The position numbers were made by a program, and so were the translations under genes. The notes under the pieces are model-generated. The model was not told the origin of the DNA and ran no database searches. It worked only from the letters and a program-made list of their open reading frames with translations. 64,000 bases of DNA from Alopecurus myosuroides (taxonomy: Eukaryota > Streptophyta > Magnoliopsida > Poales > Poaceae): contig CM054057.1 in NCBI GenBank assembly GCA_028641055.1, positions 577,992,610 to 578,056,609 of the forward strand. The letters are read 5' to 3'. Position 1 is the stretch's first letter, and each line of letters opens with the position of its first letter. Shown here one piece after another: positions 19,594 to 33,259 of this stretch.

Positions 19594-21181
19594 AAGGGCC
19601 TCGCCGTACATCCACCGCCGGCGAACTCTGCTTGTATTGCTGTGAGGCAATTTTATTCAACGAGTTCCCGTGCCGTCCCTACTCGTTGCTGTCGGCGCTG
19701 GTGCAGAGCTCCATCAGGTACACACGTGCGAATCTAGTCTCGTGTCTCTTTGTGTGTTTCGGATCTATGGATTTGAGTTGTGATTTCAATCGTTAGTGAT
19801 TCCCCGCTGTTTAAACGTGCGCCCTCGTACTAGGAATCGAGATTTTGCTCGACAAGTTTTACACGGCGGAGCTACTACTGTCGAGGTTGCACGGCGAGTT
19901 TGCAAGGCGTATCTTTGGGGGGGGGGGGGTGGCGTGCCCTTTGTTTTTGTGATTCTCTACCCATGTATATCGATTTAGGAAAGATTTTGCTGCCCGATGC
20001 CCCTTGTATTTCTGCTTTGTTGTGTTGTTTTTCCGGTAGTTACATTGTGCCTTGATAAAAGAGCAAGAGCTGGAGGGGACCAATCAGCCTTGATAAATTG
20101 CTGCTTGTCTTACTAAAGCAGTGGTTTCGCCCCGTGGCCTACAACCTGACACAGCCACAAACCTACACGACAAGAAAAACTTGAGAACCTGATGAGCATA
20201 CAAAAACAAACAAACTCGTGACGAAAACAAATCAGTTTGAGGTAGCACCGGCCCAGCTAGCGGCACTAAGTAAAATAAAACACGTTAGCATGTAAACAAA
20301 AACATGCATGGAGCATTCTAGTTAACTTAACCTGTTGTTTTCAATTACTCGCTCTTCAAATAAAAAATGGATCTTATGCCTGATATCCCACGGAACCATA
20401 AACAGCCAAAGTGTCTAAACATGTAGCAAGGCCATTGTCACCAGGGTCGCTCTGGACGAAAACTTGCAATTAAGAAGAAACATAAATAAAGGAAAGGAAA
20501 TGGCAGGAATGAAATCAATATCACGTGCATAATTGAATTCAAAGAAACAAACATTAATAGAAATCACCCAGGCTACGTGAGGCACGATGCTTCTCATCAA
20601 TCTTCTAAACATAAAAGAGATTGCAGGCTAGCTTACTGTTCTCATAAGGTAGAATGCAAAAATAGGGGAGCAAATAGCAAAGCTATCATTCCTGTAGATA
20701 ATCCCAGGTATGATTGTTCCAAGTGGTTATTTGAGCCTATTCAGAACAACACGATTTAGTATTGGAAAAAGATAGCAGGATTAACAACTAGCATGTAGCA
20801 TATTTACATACACAGAAGTGATAGCAACACCAAGATCATGCCAATATAAAGCAACAAAATCAAACAATCCCTAATTGTAAACATCAGGGCCCATAATGGA
20901 CTGGAAAATGACATGGCAGTGGGTCAAGAAAATCCTAGAAATCATGCCACTGAAACCTAAACAGGCAATTCATTAGCTCGATGGCCATGGTATCACGGAG
21001 CACGGAGAAGAGAAAGTAGAGGAACCAGAAACTAACATGAACTAACGGAGTCCAAGAAGTTAACTGCTGCCATCGCACGACAACAAGACGATGTGAAGGA
21101 GGAAGGGGTCGAAGCAGAGTGGACAGCGAGGACTACAACCGCAAGAGGCGAATGAGACTGCGACCACCACCGCTAGAGCCA
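19594..21181. other. unassigned DNA left of Copia-1
   Basis: 19594-19720 is exon-like in composition and ends at a possible donor (CATCAGGTACAC), but I recognise no protein. There is a run of 11 G at about 19918. A LINE relic is at 20086-20240. The remainder is AT-rich with no gene seen. Copia-1 is inserted at 21187. Confidence 0.4.
20086..20240 (-). mobile_element. LINE 3'-end relic
   Basis: Nearly the same as 35774-35905: CTTGATAAATTGCTGCTT, GGTTTCGCCC, CTACAACCTGACAC-GCCACAAACC, then GATGAGCATACAAAAACAAA and AAACTCGTGAC. The longer copy at 35.8-36.4 kb continues into a zf-RVT domain, which identifies both as LINE 3' sequence. Confidence 0.6.
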
Positions 21182-21186
21182 GAACG

Positions 21187-22143
21187 TGTTGAATATATTA
21201 GCAATTTAGCACATGATTTAATTCGAAATAGCAGCAGATGAATTACGACAGTAGCAAATACAGTAATCATGCAAATATCTAGATCTAGTACAGTAGACAG
21301 ACTGATCCAATCTATAGCTAGAACTAGACATATGAATTCCAGGAATATCTCATACAGATGGAGTAGAGTTACGTACGTTGCAGCGGTAGCGGCACCGCCG
21401 TTGTTGTTGTCCACGCCGTCGGCCATGTCGTTGATAAAGAGGTTGCCGAGGTCGGGGAAGAAGTCGTCGCTGGGGAAGTAGTCGCCGTCAGCAGTCGCGC
21501 GAGTGCGCTCCCCAAAAATCTGATCGCCCCTCTCTAGTACAGGATCACAAGAGGTGGGTTCCGGAGGCCTGCTGTCCCCACTCGCGGTGCACGCCGGAAG
21601 GAGGGATGGAGAAGGCTTGATTGGCGGCGCAGTGCTTTGGAACGGTGGTGCGAAACCATATGACGAAGTGGCGGCTAGGGTTTACCGTATGCGCGTATTT
21701 ATATGCGGGCTGGGAGAGACGTGGACGTAATTCCACGTCTGAGTCGGTTCGGTTCCACAATCCAGAAAGGAAACGGAAACGGTTTAGAAATTAACGCGTC
21801 CGTTAATTACCAAATTAATGACTCATTAAGTTTTCCCAAGCAACAAAATAAACGCTCTCGGCTCGGCTCACGCAACCCGCGGCGCGTCGTGACGTGTCGT
21901 GACGAGGCGAGGCGGGCGGCGGAGGAGGAGCGCGCGTGTGGCACACCTCTCCTCTTGTCTTTCCAACTCATACATGAGCTAGAATGGCTCACCTTATAAG
22001 GTGGTTCCATTCTCTCCAAACTAGCAGTATGAGACCAAACTTTAGTCCCACTCCTGACTTGTATTATTCATGAATGGGCCATGACAATTTCAGGATTTAT
22101 TGGGCTTAGTTGGGCTACATGGTGCAGCCCATAAATTCCAACA
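21187..22143 (-). repeat. Copia-1 3' LTR
   Basis: 957 bp. It starts (plus strand) TGTTGAATATATTAGC and ends AAATTCCAACA. Next to it (22144-22157) the minus strand reads CTTTGTGGGGGAT, the polypurine tract priming plus-strand DNA synthesis. Confidence 0.92.
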
Positions 22144-22699
22144 ATCCCCCACAAAGTGTCATTAGCACATCTCATAATCTTAGTTCCAAAACAATGTTTA
22201 TATATCGGTGTTTAGTGGAGATTGTTAAGTTGAACTTCCACTTAGAACATCATGCTACATTAGTTTACAACTTGAATAGTGGACTACGCCTTGAACTACA
22301 AGTTTGTTGTGATACCAGTTTCACACAACGTCTCAACCGATACTAGGCTGCCGCAAGGCTTTCTCGCGGTTTGGAGCGTATGCATCATACTCCGAAGGCC
22401 TTTCATGAGTTTATTAGAGAGCACCCGATTCTCATAGACTGCGGCGTTTAACAGTCAGACTCATATAGGTGAGTTCCTCAGGAGATGTTCTGTATGACAC
22501 ATCTCTGCTTATATAAATAAGCCACTTGGAACACATTAAGACAAATGTCAACCTACCATACAGATCAGGAGAGTATTGCATCTTCATGGAGTGGAATAAA
22601 GTATAAGGATACTCTCCTCTCAGCCGACCAACAGCTTGTCTCCCACTTCTAATTCACGGGATCTCCGATCACATAGAGTGGGTTACCACCGTGGGAAAC
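22144..22699 (-). promoter_or_regulatory. Copia-1 polypurine tract and 3' untranslated segment
   Basis: The tract is at 22144-22157. The rest is non-coding sequence between the pol stop and the LTR. Confidence 0.7.
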
Positions 22700-25600
22700 T
22701 CATAACGTGGGTCTCAAACCCATCTCCCTCGATGCATTATCTATCACATTCCGTGATAAACCCTTTGTGAAGGGATCTGCCAAGTTCATAGATGTTTGGA
22801 TATAATCCAACGCAATAACTCCGGAGTTCTTCAATTTTCTGACAGATTTCAATCTCCTCTTCACATGTCTTGATGACTTTGCATTATCCTTAGAATTGTT
22901 CACTTTGATGATCACAGTTTGATTATCATAGTTTATTAGGATTGCGGGTATTGGTTTTTCAACCATAGGCAAGTCCATCAAGAGCTCACGAAGCCACTCT
23001 GCTTTAACATTGGCTGTGTCTAATGCTGCGAGTTCTGCTTCCATAGTTGACCTCGTTAAGATTGTCTGCTTGCAAGACTTCCAGGAAACAGCGCCAGCAC
23101 CAAGTGTAAATACATAACCACTAGTGGCCTTAAACTCATCAGCATCAGATATCCAATTAGAATCACTATATCCTTCCAGAACCCTCGGGTTTCCGGTATA
23201 GTGAATTCCATAGCTCGCAGTGCCTTTTAAATAGCGCATAACTCTCTCAAGCGCACGCCAATGATCATCTCCCGGATTGGAAACAAACCGGCTCAATTTG
23301 CTCACAGCAAAAGAGATGTCAGGCCTCGTGGCACTCGCCAAATACATAAGCGAGCCTATAATCTGAGAATATCTCAGTTGATCTCTAGTAATCCGTTGAT
23401 TCTTTCGAAGCAACACACTAGCATCATATGGAGTTGAAGAAGGCTTGCCGTCACTATACCCGAAGCGACTCAAGAATTTTTCCACATAGTGAGATTGAAG
23501 TAGTGTGATCCCACTATTATCATCTCTCAATAGCTTGATGTTCAAGATAACATCAGCTACTCCTAGATCCTTCATCTCAAAACAGCGAGATAAGAAATCC
23601 TTAACTTCCTTGATTAAATCAAGATTGGTCCCAAAGATCAATATGTCATCGACATACAGACATATAATAACTCCCTCGCCCCCACCATGGCGATAGTACA
23701 CACATTTGTCAGCTTCGTTTACAATAAATCCTTCAGCAGTCAAAGTCCTTTCGAACTTCTCATGCCATTGCTTAGGTGCTTGCTTGAGGCCGTATAATGA
23801 CTTCAATAACTTGCACACCTTACTTTCCTGACCGGGTACTACAAAACCATCTGGCTGCTCCATATAAATTTCCTCATCCAACTCTCCATTAAGGAAAGCC
23901 GTCTTAACGTCCATTTGATGAACGAGAAGACCCTGCGAGGCAGCCAGTGAGAGTAGCACACGAATAGTTGTCAGTCTAGCCACAGGTGAGTAAGTATCAA
24001 AGAAGTCTTCACTTTCTTTCTGGGTATAACCCTTGGCCACAAGCCTTGCCTTGTACTTTTCAATTGTACCATCAGTCCTAAGCTTTTTCTTGAACACCCA
24101 CTTACACCCTACAGGTTTACACCCATAAGGACGATCAGTGATTTCCCAGGTTCCGTTAGCCAAGATGGAATCCATCTCGCAACGAACAGCCTCCTTCCAG
24201 TAGTCAGCATCAAGAGACGCATAGGCTTCTGAAATAGTCCTGGGTGTGTCATCCACGAGGTACACAATGAAATCATTACCAAAGGACTTTGCAGTCCTCT
24301 GTCTCTTGCTCCTTACAGGAACTTCATTGTCATCCTCCTCGGTATTCTCAACGTGTTCTATCGAAATGGTGGATTCAGGAATCTCGGCTAATTCCTGACT
24401 AGACGAAACAGGTTTCTCCTGATTTGATGAGCTAGACATATCCTTCATAGAAAATATGTTCTCAAAGAAAGTCGCATCATTCGACTCCATAATCATACCA
24501 ACATGCATGTCGGATACCTCAGATTTTACTATCAAGAATCTATAACCAATGCTATTAAAAGCATAGCCCAGAAGAATACAATCTACGGTTTTAGGTCCAA
24601 GCTTGCGCTTCTTGGGAATTGGTATATTGACTTTCGCCAAACAACCCCAAGTACGTAGGTAGGAGAGTTTTAACCTTTTCCTTTCCCATTCCTCAAATGG
24701 AGTAATGGTTTTATTCTTTGTGGGAACTCGGTTTAGGACATGACATGCAGTCATTAGCGCCTCCCCCCACCATGCCTTGGAGAGACCCGAAATATCTAAC
24801 ATGGCGTTAACCAGATCAGACAACGTTCGGTTCTTTCTTTCAGCCACCTCATTTGACTGAGGTGAGTAGGGAGGCGTCCTCTCATGAATAATACCGTGTT
24901 CAACACAAAAAGAATTAAACTCGTTGGAAAAATACTCCCCACCACGATCAGACCTAAGCCGTTTAATTTTACGATCAAGTTGGTTCTCAGCTTCGGCCTT
25001 ATAGTTCTTGAAATAAGTTAAAGCTTCATCTTTAGATTTCAGAAGATACACATAACAATATCTAGTGGAGTCATCAATAAGTGTCATGAAATATTTCTTT
25101 CCACCTTTTGTCAATACACCATTCATCTCACAAAGATCATAATGTATAAGTTCTAGTGGTGCCAAGTCTCTCGCCTCCGCAGTCTTATGAGATTTGCGAG
25201 GTTGCTTAACTTGAACACACACTTGACATTTGGAACCTTTAATAGTACTGAATTTCGGAATTAAACTCATATTTGGTAACCGCGTCATGCAACCAAAATT
25301 AATATGACAAAGTCATGAATGCCAAACATCACAATCATCATTGTGGCAAACATTATTAATAACTTTGGTGCAAATATCTGACAAGGATAAGCGGAACAAG
25401 TCTCCGCACTCATAGCCTTTACCAATAAATTGTCCATACTTGGAAATTACAAATTTATTAGACTCGAAAACCAACTTAAAACCATCTCGACATAAACGTG
25501 AGCCGCTGACGAGATTTTTATTGATGGATGGCACATGATGAACGTTCTTCAGTCGCACGATCTCCCCCGAAGTAAACTTTAGATCGACCGTACCAACACC

Positions 25601-26660
25601 ACGAACAGTAGCATGTGACCCGTTCCCCATCAGCACGGGGGAAGTCCCTGTGACCTGATAAGAAGAGAACATGGAAGCATCAGCACAAACATGTACATTG
25701 GCACCTGTGTAAATTAACCATTCAGGTGAATGACAAACCGAAAGAATAGTGGGAACTATACCGTACCCAGATTCCTTCATCTCAGTGTCAGCCATGACAA
25801 CATTAGCGGTCTTGCCGTTGTTCTCCTGCTACTGCAACTCATAACGTCTAGGGCATCTTGGAGCCCAATGAGTCAAGTCACCGCAAACGTGACATGACCC
25901 CTTTCTCTTCTTGAAGTTGGTAGAGTGCGACGGCTTAAACTTGCCATCGGGTTTGCCTTTACCCTCGGATTTCTTCTTGTTATATTTAGGCTTTTTGGGC
26001 GGGTAGTGTTTCTTCTGTACCACATGGGCAGAAGAACCTACTTCAGCAACCCAAGCACGTGTATCCTTTGCTCTCGCCTTCTCTTCCGCATCAAGAGATC
26101 CGATGAGGTCCGAAACGGAAAACTCATGTCTCTTGTGTTTCAGAGAAGTAGCAAAGGAGCTCCATGAAGATGGAAGCTTGGCAATAATGCCTCCGGCCAC
26201 AAATTTGTCCGGTAACATACACTTAAAGTGCTCAAGTTCTTTAGCAAGTGACTGTATCTCATGAGCCTGTTGAACAACAGAGCGCTCATCAGTCATCCTG
26301 TAGTCATAGAATTGCTCCATGACGTACAGCTCGATGCCAGCATCCGAGGCCCCAAATTTGGCCTCAAGTGCAGCCCACATATCCTTGCCGTTATCAAACG
26401 ACATATACGGATCCACAATGGAATCATCAATAATACCGAGGAGGGCACTTTTAAACATAGTGTCCACATTCTCAAAGGCCTCCAGCTGTGCTGGATTGAG
26501 ATCGCCCTCAGGCTTGCCCTTGGTGGCCGCATAGCAGCGCAAGGTTTGAAACCATAGCATGCTCTCGTGCGCCACCTCTTATAGTCCACACCATTGAAAG
26601 GGATTGGCCTTGTCGCCGCAATGACAGACGGCGCAGGTGCAAGAAATTGCCTAAAATCAG
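22700..26660 (-). pseudogene. Copia-1 gag-pol, inactivated
   Basis: A single long frame is recognisable from 26575 to 22700. It holds gag with a CCHC knuckle (C-x2-C-x4-H-x4-C at about 25880), a protease region, an integrase core with the D..D..E pattern ([19 protein letters not shown]), a reverse transcriptase with YVDD, and an RNase H ending near the 3' LTR. The gag N-terminus lies in another frame upstream (to about 26660), so there is a one-base shift near 26560. Two stops interrupt the frame: TAG at 25829-25831 and TGA at 25313-25315. In the protease the catalytic Asp-Thr-Gly-Ala reads Tyr-Thr-Gly-Ala, a D-to-Y loss. The pol half (25288-22700, 862 codons) is still open. Confidence 0.92.
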
Positions 26661-26670
26661 GTTTTTGGAT

Positions 26671-27641
26671 TGTTGAATATATTAGCAATTTAGCACATGA
26701 TTTAATTCGAAATAGCAGCAGATGAATTATGACAGTAGCAAATACAGTAATCATGCAAATATCTAGATCTAGTACAGTAGACAGACTGATCCAATCTATA
26801 GCTAGAACTAGACATATGAATTCCAGGAATATCTCATACAGATGGAGTAGAGTTACGTACGTTGCAGCGGTAGCGGCACCGCCGTTGTTGTTGTCCACGC
26901 CGTCAGCCATGTCATTGATGAAGAGGTTGCCGAGGTCGGGGAAGAAGTCGTCGTTGGGGAAGTAGTCACCGTCAGCAGTCGCGCGAGTGCGCTCCCCAAA
27001 AACCTGATCGGCCCTCTCCCGTACATGATCACAAGAGGCGGGGTTCCGGAGGCCTGCTGTCCCCACTCGCGGTGCATGCCGGAAGGAGGGATGGAGAAGG
27101 CTTGATTGGCGGCGCAGTGCTTTGGAACGGTGGTGCGAAACCATATGACGAAGTGGCGGCTAGGATTTACCGTATGCGCGTATTTATATGCGGGCTGGGA
27201 GAGACGTGGACGTAATTCCACGTCTGAGTCGGTTCGGTTCCACGATCCAGAAAGGAAACGGAAACGGTTTAGGAATTAACGCGTCCGTTAATTACCAAAT
27301 TAATGACTCATTAAGTTTTTCCAAGCAACAAAATAAACGCTCTCGGCTCGGCTCATTCCCGCAACCCGCGGCACGTCGTGACGTGTCGTGACGAGGCGAG
27401 GCGTGGCGAGGCGGGCGGCGGAGGAGGAGCGCGCGTGTGCACACCTCTCCTCTTGCCTTGCCAACTCATACATGAGCTAGAATGGCTCACCTTATAAGGT
27501 GGTTCCATTCTCTCCAAACTAGCAGTATGGGACTAAACTTTAGTCCCACTCCCCACTTGTATTATTCATGAATGGGCCATGACAATTTCAGCATTTATTG
27601 GGCTTAGTTGGGCTACATGGTGCAGCCCATAAATTCCAACA
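26671..27641 (-). repeat. Copia-1 5' LTR
   Basis: 971 bp, matching 21187-22143 apart from scattered differences and a small GC-rich insertion near 27355-27415. The sequence just inside it does not match the usual initiator-tRNA primer site, so the primer region is altered or unusual. Confidence 0.92.
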
Positions 27642-28610
27642 GAACGTCAGGTCACCGAATGCCGGTGCGTGTCCAAGGAATGGCGCGCTCTCCTCTCTGA
27701 CCCGCCCTTCGTCGCCACGTACAGATCCTGTGCCGAGCCGCTCCTCGTCGCCACCAATGGGTCCAGCTACCTGTTCGATAGGACCCTGGTGGTGCTGAGA
27801 ACGGATGGAACAGTCGTGAGGGTGGTGGAGAATCTAGGTTACGATTCTAGGCTCCGCGCGAGCCTCATCGAAATAGCCTGCATCTCCTACAGCTACGACC
27901 AGTCGAGCATGCTGGTGATGGATCTGGCCACCGGGAAGACCCTAGTGTCCTGCTTCGCACTGCCCGATGAGTTGAACTATTTGCGCTTCGGCTTGGGATG
28001 CGCCGTGCAGTCCGGCTCACTCAAGGTCTTCCGTCTCGGCATCCCACCGTGGGAAGTCCACGCCAAAACCTATGAGGTCCTCACCCTAGGAGACGGCGCG
28101 AAGTGGAGGCAGACGGAATCACCCCCGACAATGATCTCTCGTCGGTATAGCAATGCCTCCGCAGTCGCGGTCAATGGTGCATTTGCATTTCTTGTCCGAG
28201 AACATGTGCAACATGCTCTCCTTCGACCTTGATGAAGAGAAGTGGAAGTTGGTCCATGGACCACAAGGAGGCGTGGAGGCGATAACCATAGCCGAGCTTA
28301 ATGGTGCCTTGTGCATGTCTCAAAGGATGCACCGTGAGATCAATTTATGGCTACTGCGCGATTCTGAAAACGACATTTGGATCAAAGCGTACACGGTGCC
28401 GATGCCGGTAGTTGGTTTTGAGATGCCTTTGACATGGTTACATCTCAGTAGGGAGATGCTATTCTGCCGCTATGACTATACGAAAGAAACCAATGTTAGA
28501 ATTATATGATCCTCGTTCGGGACAATGCACAGAGGTGAAGACGGCGACCAAGCTCGGGGACAGAATCGGCCTTTGTAGTACAAACTTGGATCCTAGACTT
28601 TGTGGCAAGT
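27642..28610 (+). pseudogene. F-box protein gene A, 5'-truncated
   Basis: F-box proteins are substrate adaptors of SCF ubiquitin ligases. The copy begins abruptly at the Copia-1 edge within the F-box (VTECRCVSKEWRALLSDPPF), so the first part of the F-box and the start codon are missing. The sequence on the other side of Copia-1 does not supply them, so truncation came before or with another event. The F-box-associated region follows (DLATGKTLVSC, FRLGIPPWEVHAKTYEVLTLGDGAKWRQTESPP, LSFDLDEEKWKLVHGPQGGV). Two +1-type frameshifts, near 28185 and 28485, split the C-terminal part (ELYDPRSGQCTEVK, RIGLCSTNLDPRLCG). Its last codons run into a retroposon. Close relative of genes B and C. Confidence 0.85.
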
Positions 28611-28763
28611 CCCTACCTCCTCCGTTAGCCACTCCAGCGACGCGAGGAGGTGGGGACCATGCCGCTTTGGCACCGGCATGTACTTAGGGTTTTCTTAGTG
28701 TTTTCTTGGAGCGTCGTTAGGGTGGTGGGAGCGGCGCCCGGGCAAATAAATCTGCCTCAACTC

Positions 28764-29129
28764 TGTTACAAGCAATAGAAAATCAACGATGAAATTAAGC
28801 AAGATCAAACCAACGGGGACACGAGATTTTAACGTGGAAAACCCTTCCAACAAGGAAGAGAAAAAACCACGGGCGCCAGCCAGCAATACTTCACTATTTC
28901 GGTTGAGGTTACAATCGCGCCGGGATTTACAATGTGTGGCTTATCCCGTGCGGCGGCTTACAAGAGGTATATAAAGGCGGTCCTGACCTAACAAGGTCGG
29001 TAACGGTGAATCCAACTCCGACTCGGTAACAACTCGTACCGTACCCTAAGCCTCCAGCGATGGGCCTCGCGTAGCGGAGGCCGAACTTTCCTTTATCTTC
29101 ATATGAATTTGGATCACCATAAAACAACA
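28764..29129 (-). repeat. Copia-2 3' LTR
   Basis: Starts (plus strand) TGTTACAAGCAATAG and ends ATAAAACAACA. Contains a TATATAAAG-like box at about 28970. The adjoining 29130-29142 reads CTCAAGGTGGGG on the minus strand, the polypurine tract. Confidence 0.93.
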
Positions 29130-29225
29130 CCCCACCTTGAGACAAATTCCCTCTTGTAGCATGAATGAGAACCTTCACCTGAAACACACAAAGAAAACAC
29201 CTTCGGAGCCAAGCAACCGCTTGGG

Positions 29226-32200
29226 CTAAGCAGTGATACCAACTAAGCTTGAGCAAAGCTCAAACTTAGCAACATGAACTGGCTTTGTCATCGTATCAGC
29301 AGGATTATCATGAGTACTAATCTTGCATACCTTCAGCTTACCTTGTGCAACAACATCACACACGTAATGGTACTTTACATCAATGTGCTTTGTTCTCTCA
29401 TGAAACATCTGATCCTTAGTAAGGTAAATATCACTCTGACTGTCACAAAATAGGTTAATGCAAGTATCATCTCCACAAAACTCAGCAAACAGAACTTTCA
29501 ACCAAACTGACTCTTTGCATGCTTCAGCAATAGCCATATACTCAGCCTCAGTAGTAGATTGTGCAACAACACTCTGCAAGGTAGCCTTCCAGCTAACAGC
29601 ACATCCACTAACTGTAAACACATAACATGTGAGGGATCTCCTCTTATCCAAGTCGGCAGCATAATATGAATCCACATAGCCTGCGAGTCCCTCACCAGCC
29701 TTGCCAAACTTCAAGCAAGCTTTGGATGTGCCGCGAAGGTACCTGAAAATCCACTGAACAGCTTTCCAATGTTCTTTACCAGGATTAGCAATGTATCGAC
29801 TGACCAGACTCATAGCATAAGATAAATCGGGCCGAGAACACACCATGATTTACATTAAGGAACCAACAACACTAGCATAGGGAACTCGTGACATGTACTC
29901 AATATCTTTGTCAGTAGTAGGACATTGCAATGCTGACAACTTGAAGTGTGAAGCAATTGGAGTACTAACAGACTTTGCATCATGCATATTAAAACGATGA
30001 AGGACTTTTTTAATGTAATTCTCCTGACTAAGAAATAGCAATCTAGGATTTTCTGTCTCTTGAAATTTCCATACCTAGAATTTTCTTAGCAGGACCAAGA
30101 TCCTTCATCTCAAACTCACTACTCAATTGTTTCTTCAATGTAGTGATTTCTTTTATGCTCTTGGCATCAATTAACATATCATAAACATATAGAAAAAAAG
30201 TATATAGACGATTCATCAACAAATTTAATGTACACACAGCTATCATATTCAGACCTCTTAAAGCCATGTGACATCATAAAAGAATCAAACATTTTATACC
30301 ATTGTCAAGGAGACTGTTTCAAACCGTAAAGGGACTTCTTTAGATTGCACACAAAATCCTCTTTACCAGGCACTATGAACCCATCAGGTTGGTCCATGTA
30401 TATCTCCTCCTCAAGGTCTCCATTTAAAAACGCGGTCTTCACATCTAACTGCTCAAGCTCAAGATTATGCATAGCAACAATACTAAAGAAAATACGAATA
30501 TAACTATGCTTGACAACTGGGGAGAACACATCATTATAATCCTCTCCTGGAATCTGGCTGAAAACTTTTGCTACTAACCTTGCCTTAAACCTTGGAGGCT
30601 CACTTGGAGATAAACCCTCCTTTGTTTTGAAGATCCACTTACAGCGTACGGTCTTCTTTTGTTTAGGCAAGCGCACGACATCCCATGTGCCATTTTTCTC
30701 AAGTGATTGCATCTCCTCGTGCATTGCACCAATCCACTTGTCACGATCAACCGAAGCAATAGCTTCATTGTATGTTGCTGGTTTAGCATCATTCTCCACA
30801 TATTCTACACAACTTAGAGTAAATAAATAACATCACATTCCTCAATTAAACGAGTACGAGGTCCTTTATTCCTCTTCTCTCTACGCTCTGCAATAGACAA
30901 ATTTTCTTGCTGCACAATAGGAGGTGAGGGTGGCACAATATCCTCCCCATCAATTTCAGTTTCCTCCTCATCCAGGTGTTCTAGCTCCACCTGCAAACGA
31001 ACTCATGGTTCGTCCTCATCAGAAGAATCTCGCACAACATCAGTCGACAAACTGTCCTCATACATAACAGATTCATTAAACACAACACTCCTGCTAAATA
31101 AAGTCTTTTTGGTTTCCGGATTCCACAACTTATATCCTTTTACTCCAGAACCATAACCAAGAAATAAGCACTTAACAACTCTAGGCTCTAACTTTCCATT
31201 ATCAACGTGAGCATAGGAAGTGCAACCAAAAACTTTTAGTTGTGAATAATCAGCTGACTCACCAGACCATACCTCAATAGGAGTTTTCTTGTCAAGAGGG
31301 ATGGATGGTGACCTGTTGATCAAGTAGCAGGCAGTGTCGGCAGCCTCAGCCCAAAAACGCCTATTCATGCGGGCGTTAGACAACATGCAGCGAGCTTTGG
31401 AGATGATCGTCATGTTCATCCGCTCGGCTACACCATTCTGCTGAGGTGTGTACGGGATGGTGTGATGCCTGACAATGCCTTCCTGCACACAATAATCATC
31501 GAAAGCATGCGAACAAAATTCGCCACCATTGTCAGTATGAAGCAACTTCACCTTTCTCTCAGTTTGCTTTTCAATCATAACTTTCCACTCTTTAAAAGCA
31601 GCAAAAGTGTCATCCTTAGTTTTCAGTAAATAAGGCCAAACTCTTCTAGAGTAATCATCAATGATAGTAAGCATATAACGAGCACCCATAGAGGGCTTAC
31701 GTGAAGGCCCCCACAAATCAGCATGTACATAATCCAATGTACCTTTAGTGGTATGAACGGAAGCATTGAACTTAACTATCTTATGCTTACCAAACACGCA
31801 GTGTTCATAGAACGACAACTTACTCATATTGCAGTTCTTCAGAAGCTCTTCTTCACCAATTCTGCAATACCATGTTCACTCATGTGTCCAAGTCGCTTAT
31901 GCCAGAGGTTAGTTGTACTTGGATAATCATTAGTAATAACAGCAGCAGTACCAGACAAAGTGCTACCTCTAAGGATATATAACTTGGCAGAATTCATATC
32001 ACCAATCATAACAATGAGAGAACCTTTTGATACCTTCAGGCGTTTATCCCCTCCGGCGTACTTGTACCCGTCACAGTCAAGGGTACTCAACGAGATCAAA
32101 TTTCTCGCCATGGATGATATGTGTTTCACTCCCGTCAATGTACGTGTCATCCCACCATGGGTCTTGATCTGAACAGATCCAACGTCAACAATGTGACATT

Positions 32201-33221
32201 TGTTGTTGTTCCCCACACGCACAAAATCTCCAGTCTGCACAGCCTCATAAGAACTGAACCAATCTTTGTTACAACAAATATGAAACGAACAAGCAGTATC
32301 AAGAATCCACTCGTCATCACGGGTAACACATGCAGCAAAAACAGCTAAGCATTCACCATCCGAATTATTATCACCAGCAACAACAGCAGCCTTACCAGTA
32401 CCATTACCATTACCGTCAGATTTATTTTTCGGTTGGTATGTGCCGTTCCTTTTCTCCTTGTTCTGCACCTTCCAGCAATCGTCAATGGTGTGATTGGTTT
32501 TCTTACAGTACCTGCAGAACTTGTCTCGTCCTTTAGACTTGGAACGGTCCCTGCTCTTATCTCTGTTGTTGCTGTTGTAGTTGTTATCTCGCTGCTCAGG
32601 TCTGCCTCGGACCTGCAATGCATCGCCTTTGGAGGACGATGCGTTAGACTGCACCATAATTTTTATTTTTTCCCTGGTCTGCAGGGTCTCACAAACTTCC
32701 ACGAGTGTTAATTCATTGCGGCTTAATAATATGGTATCACGCAGATTTATAAAAGAACTAGGCAGCGAGCATAACAACAGAAGAGCTAAATCTTCATCCT
32801 CATATTTTACCTCCATCGACACTAGGCCGGACACGATCTCTTTAAATATCGACAAGTGATTCATCACAGAACCACCATCTTGCATCTTGAGCGAGAACAA
32901 CTTCATCTTAACATGCATCTTGCTGGTTAGATTCTTTGACATGTAGATCGATTCCAGCTTGAGCCACAACGTTGCTGCGGATTTCTCCTGCAGCACTTCT
33001 TGCAAGATATCATTAGATAGATGAAGTTGAATCAACGACAAAGCCTTACGATCTTTGCGCTTCTCCTCAGAATTCCACTCCCTCGCTTCCTCATTCCCGA
33101 AATAATCCAGCGCCTCATCAAGATCCGATGCTTGCGACAGAACCGCACGCATCTTTACTTGCCACAGAGAAAACCTCGTCTTGTAGTACAGCAATGGTAG
33201 ATCAAACTTCATCGATGCCAT
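29226..33221 (-). pseudogene. Copia-2 gag-pol, inactivated
   Basis: gag starts at 33221 (MASMKFDLP) and is open to 31839. It includes a CCHC knuckle (CRYCKKTNHTIDDC) and a protease with DTAC in place of the usual D-[ST]-[GA]-[AC] motif. The integrase is at 31827-31003 after a frame change near 31835, with D (ADLWGPS), D (HTDNGGEF) and E (QQNGVAERMN). The reverse transcriptase is cut into pieces (30799-30305, 30267-30043, 30041-29850), and its expected YVDD reads VYDM in this copy. RNase H is at 29846-29226. Multiple stops and frameshifts; not functional. Confidence 0.9.
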
Positions 33222-33247
33222 CGCGAATACCTAATCTGAAACAGGGT

Positions 33248-33257
33248 TCTGATACCA
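33248..33257 (-). promoter_or_regulatory. Copia-2 primer binding site
   Basis: The minus strand reads TGGTATCAGA two bases inside the 5' LTR, the usual plant Copia match to the 3' end of initiator Met-tRNA. Confidence 0.85.
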
Positions 33258-33259
33258 CT

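Larger units (their letters stand above)
21187..27641 (-). mobile_element. Copia-1, complete Ty1/Copia LTR retrotransposon
   Basis: 6455 bp, bounded by TGTTG..CAACA LTRs and a 5-bp duplication GAACG (21182-21186 and 27642-27646). Order on the minus strand is gag, protease, integrase, reverse transcriptase, RNase H, the Copia order. The LTRs differ by scattered substitutions and a short indel, so the insertion is not very recent. The polyprotein has stops and a frameshift, so the element is inactive. Confidence 0.93.
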
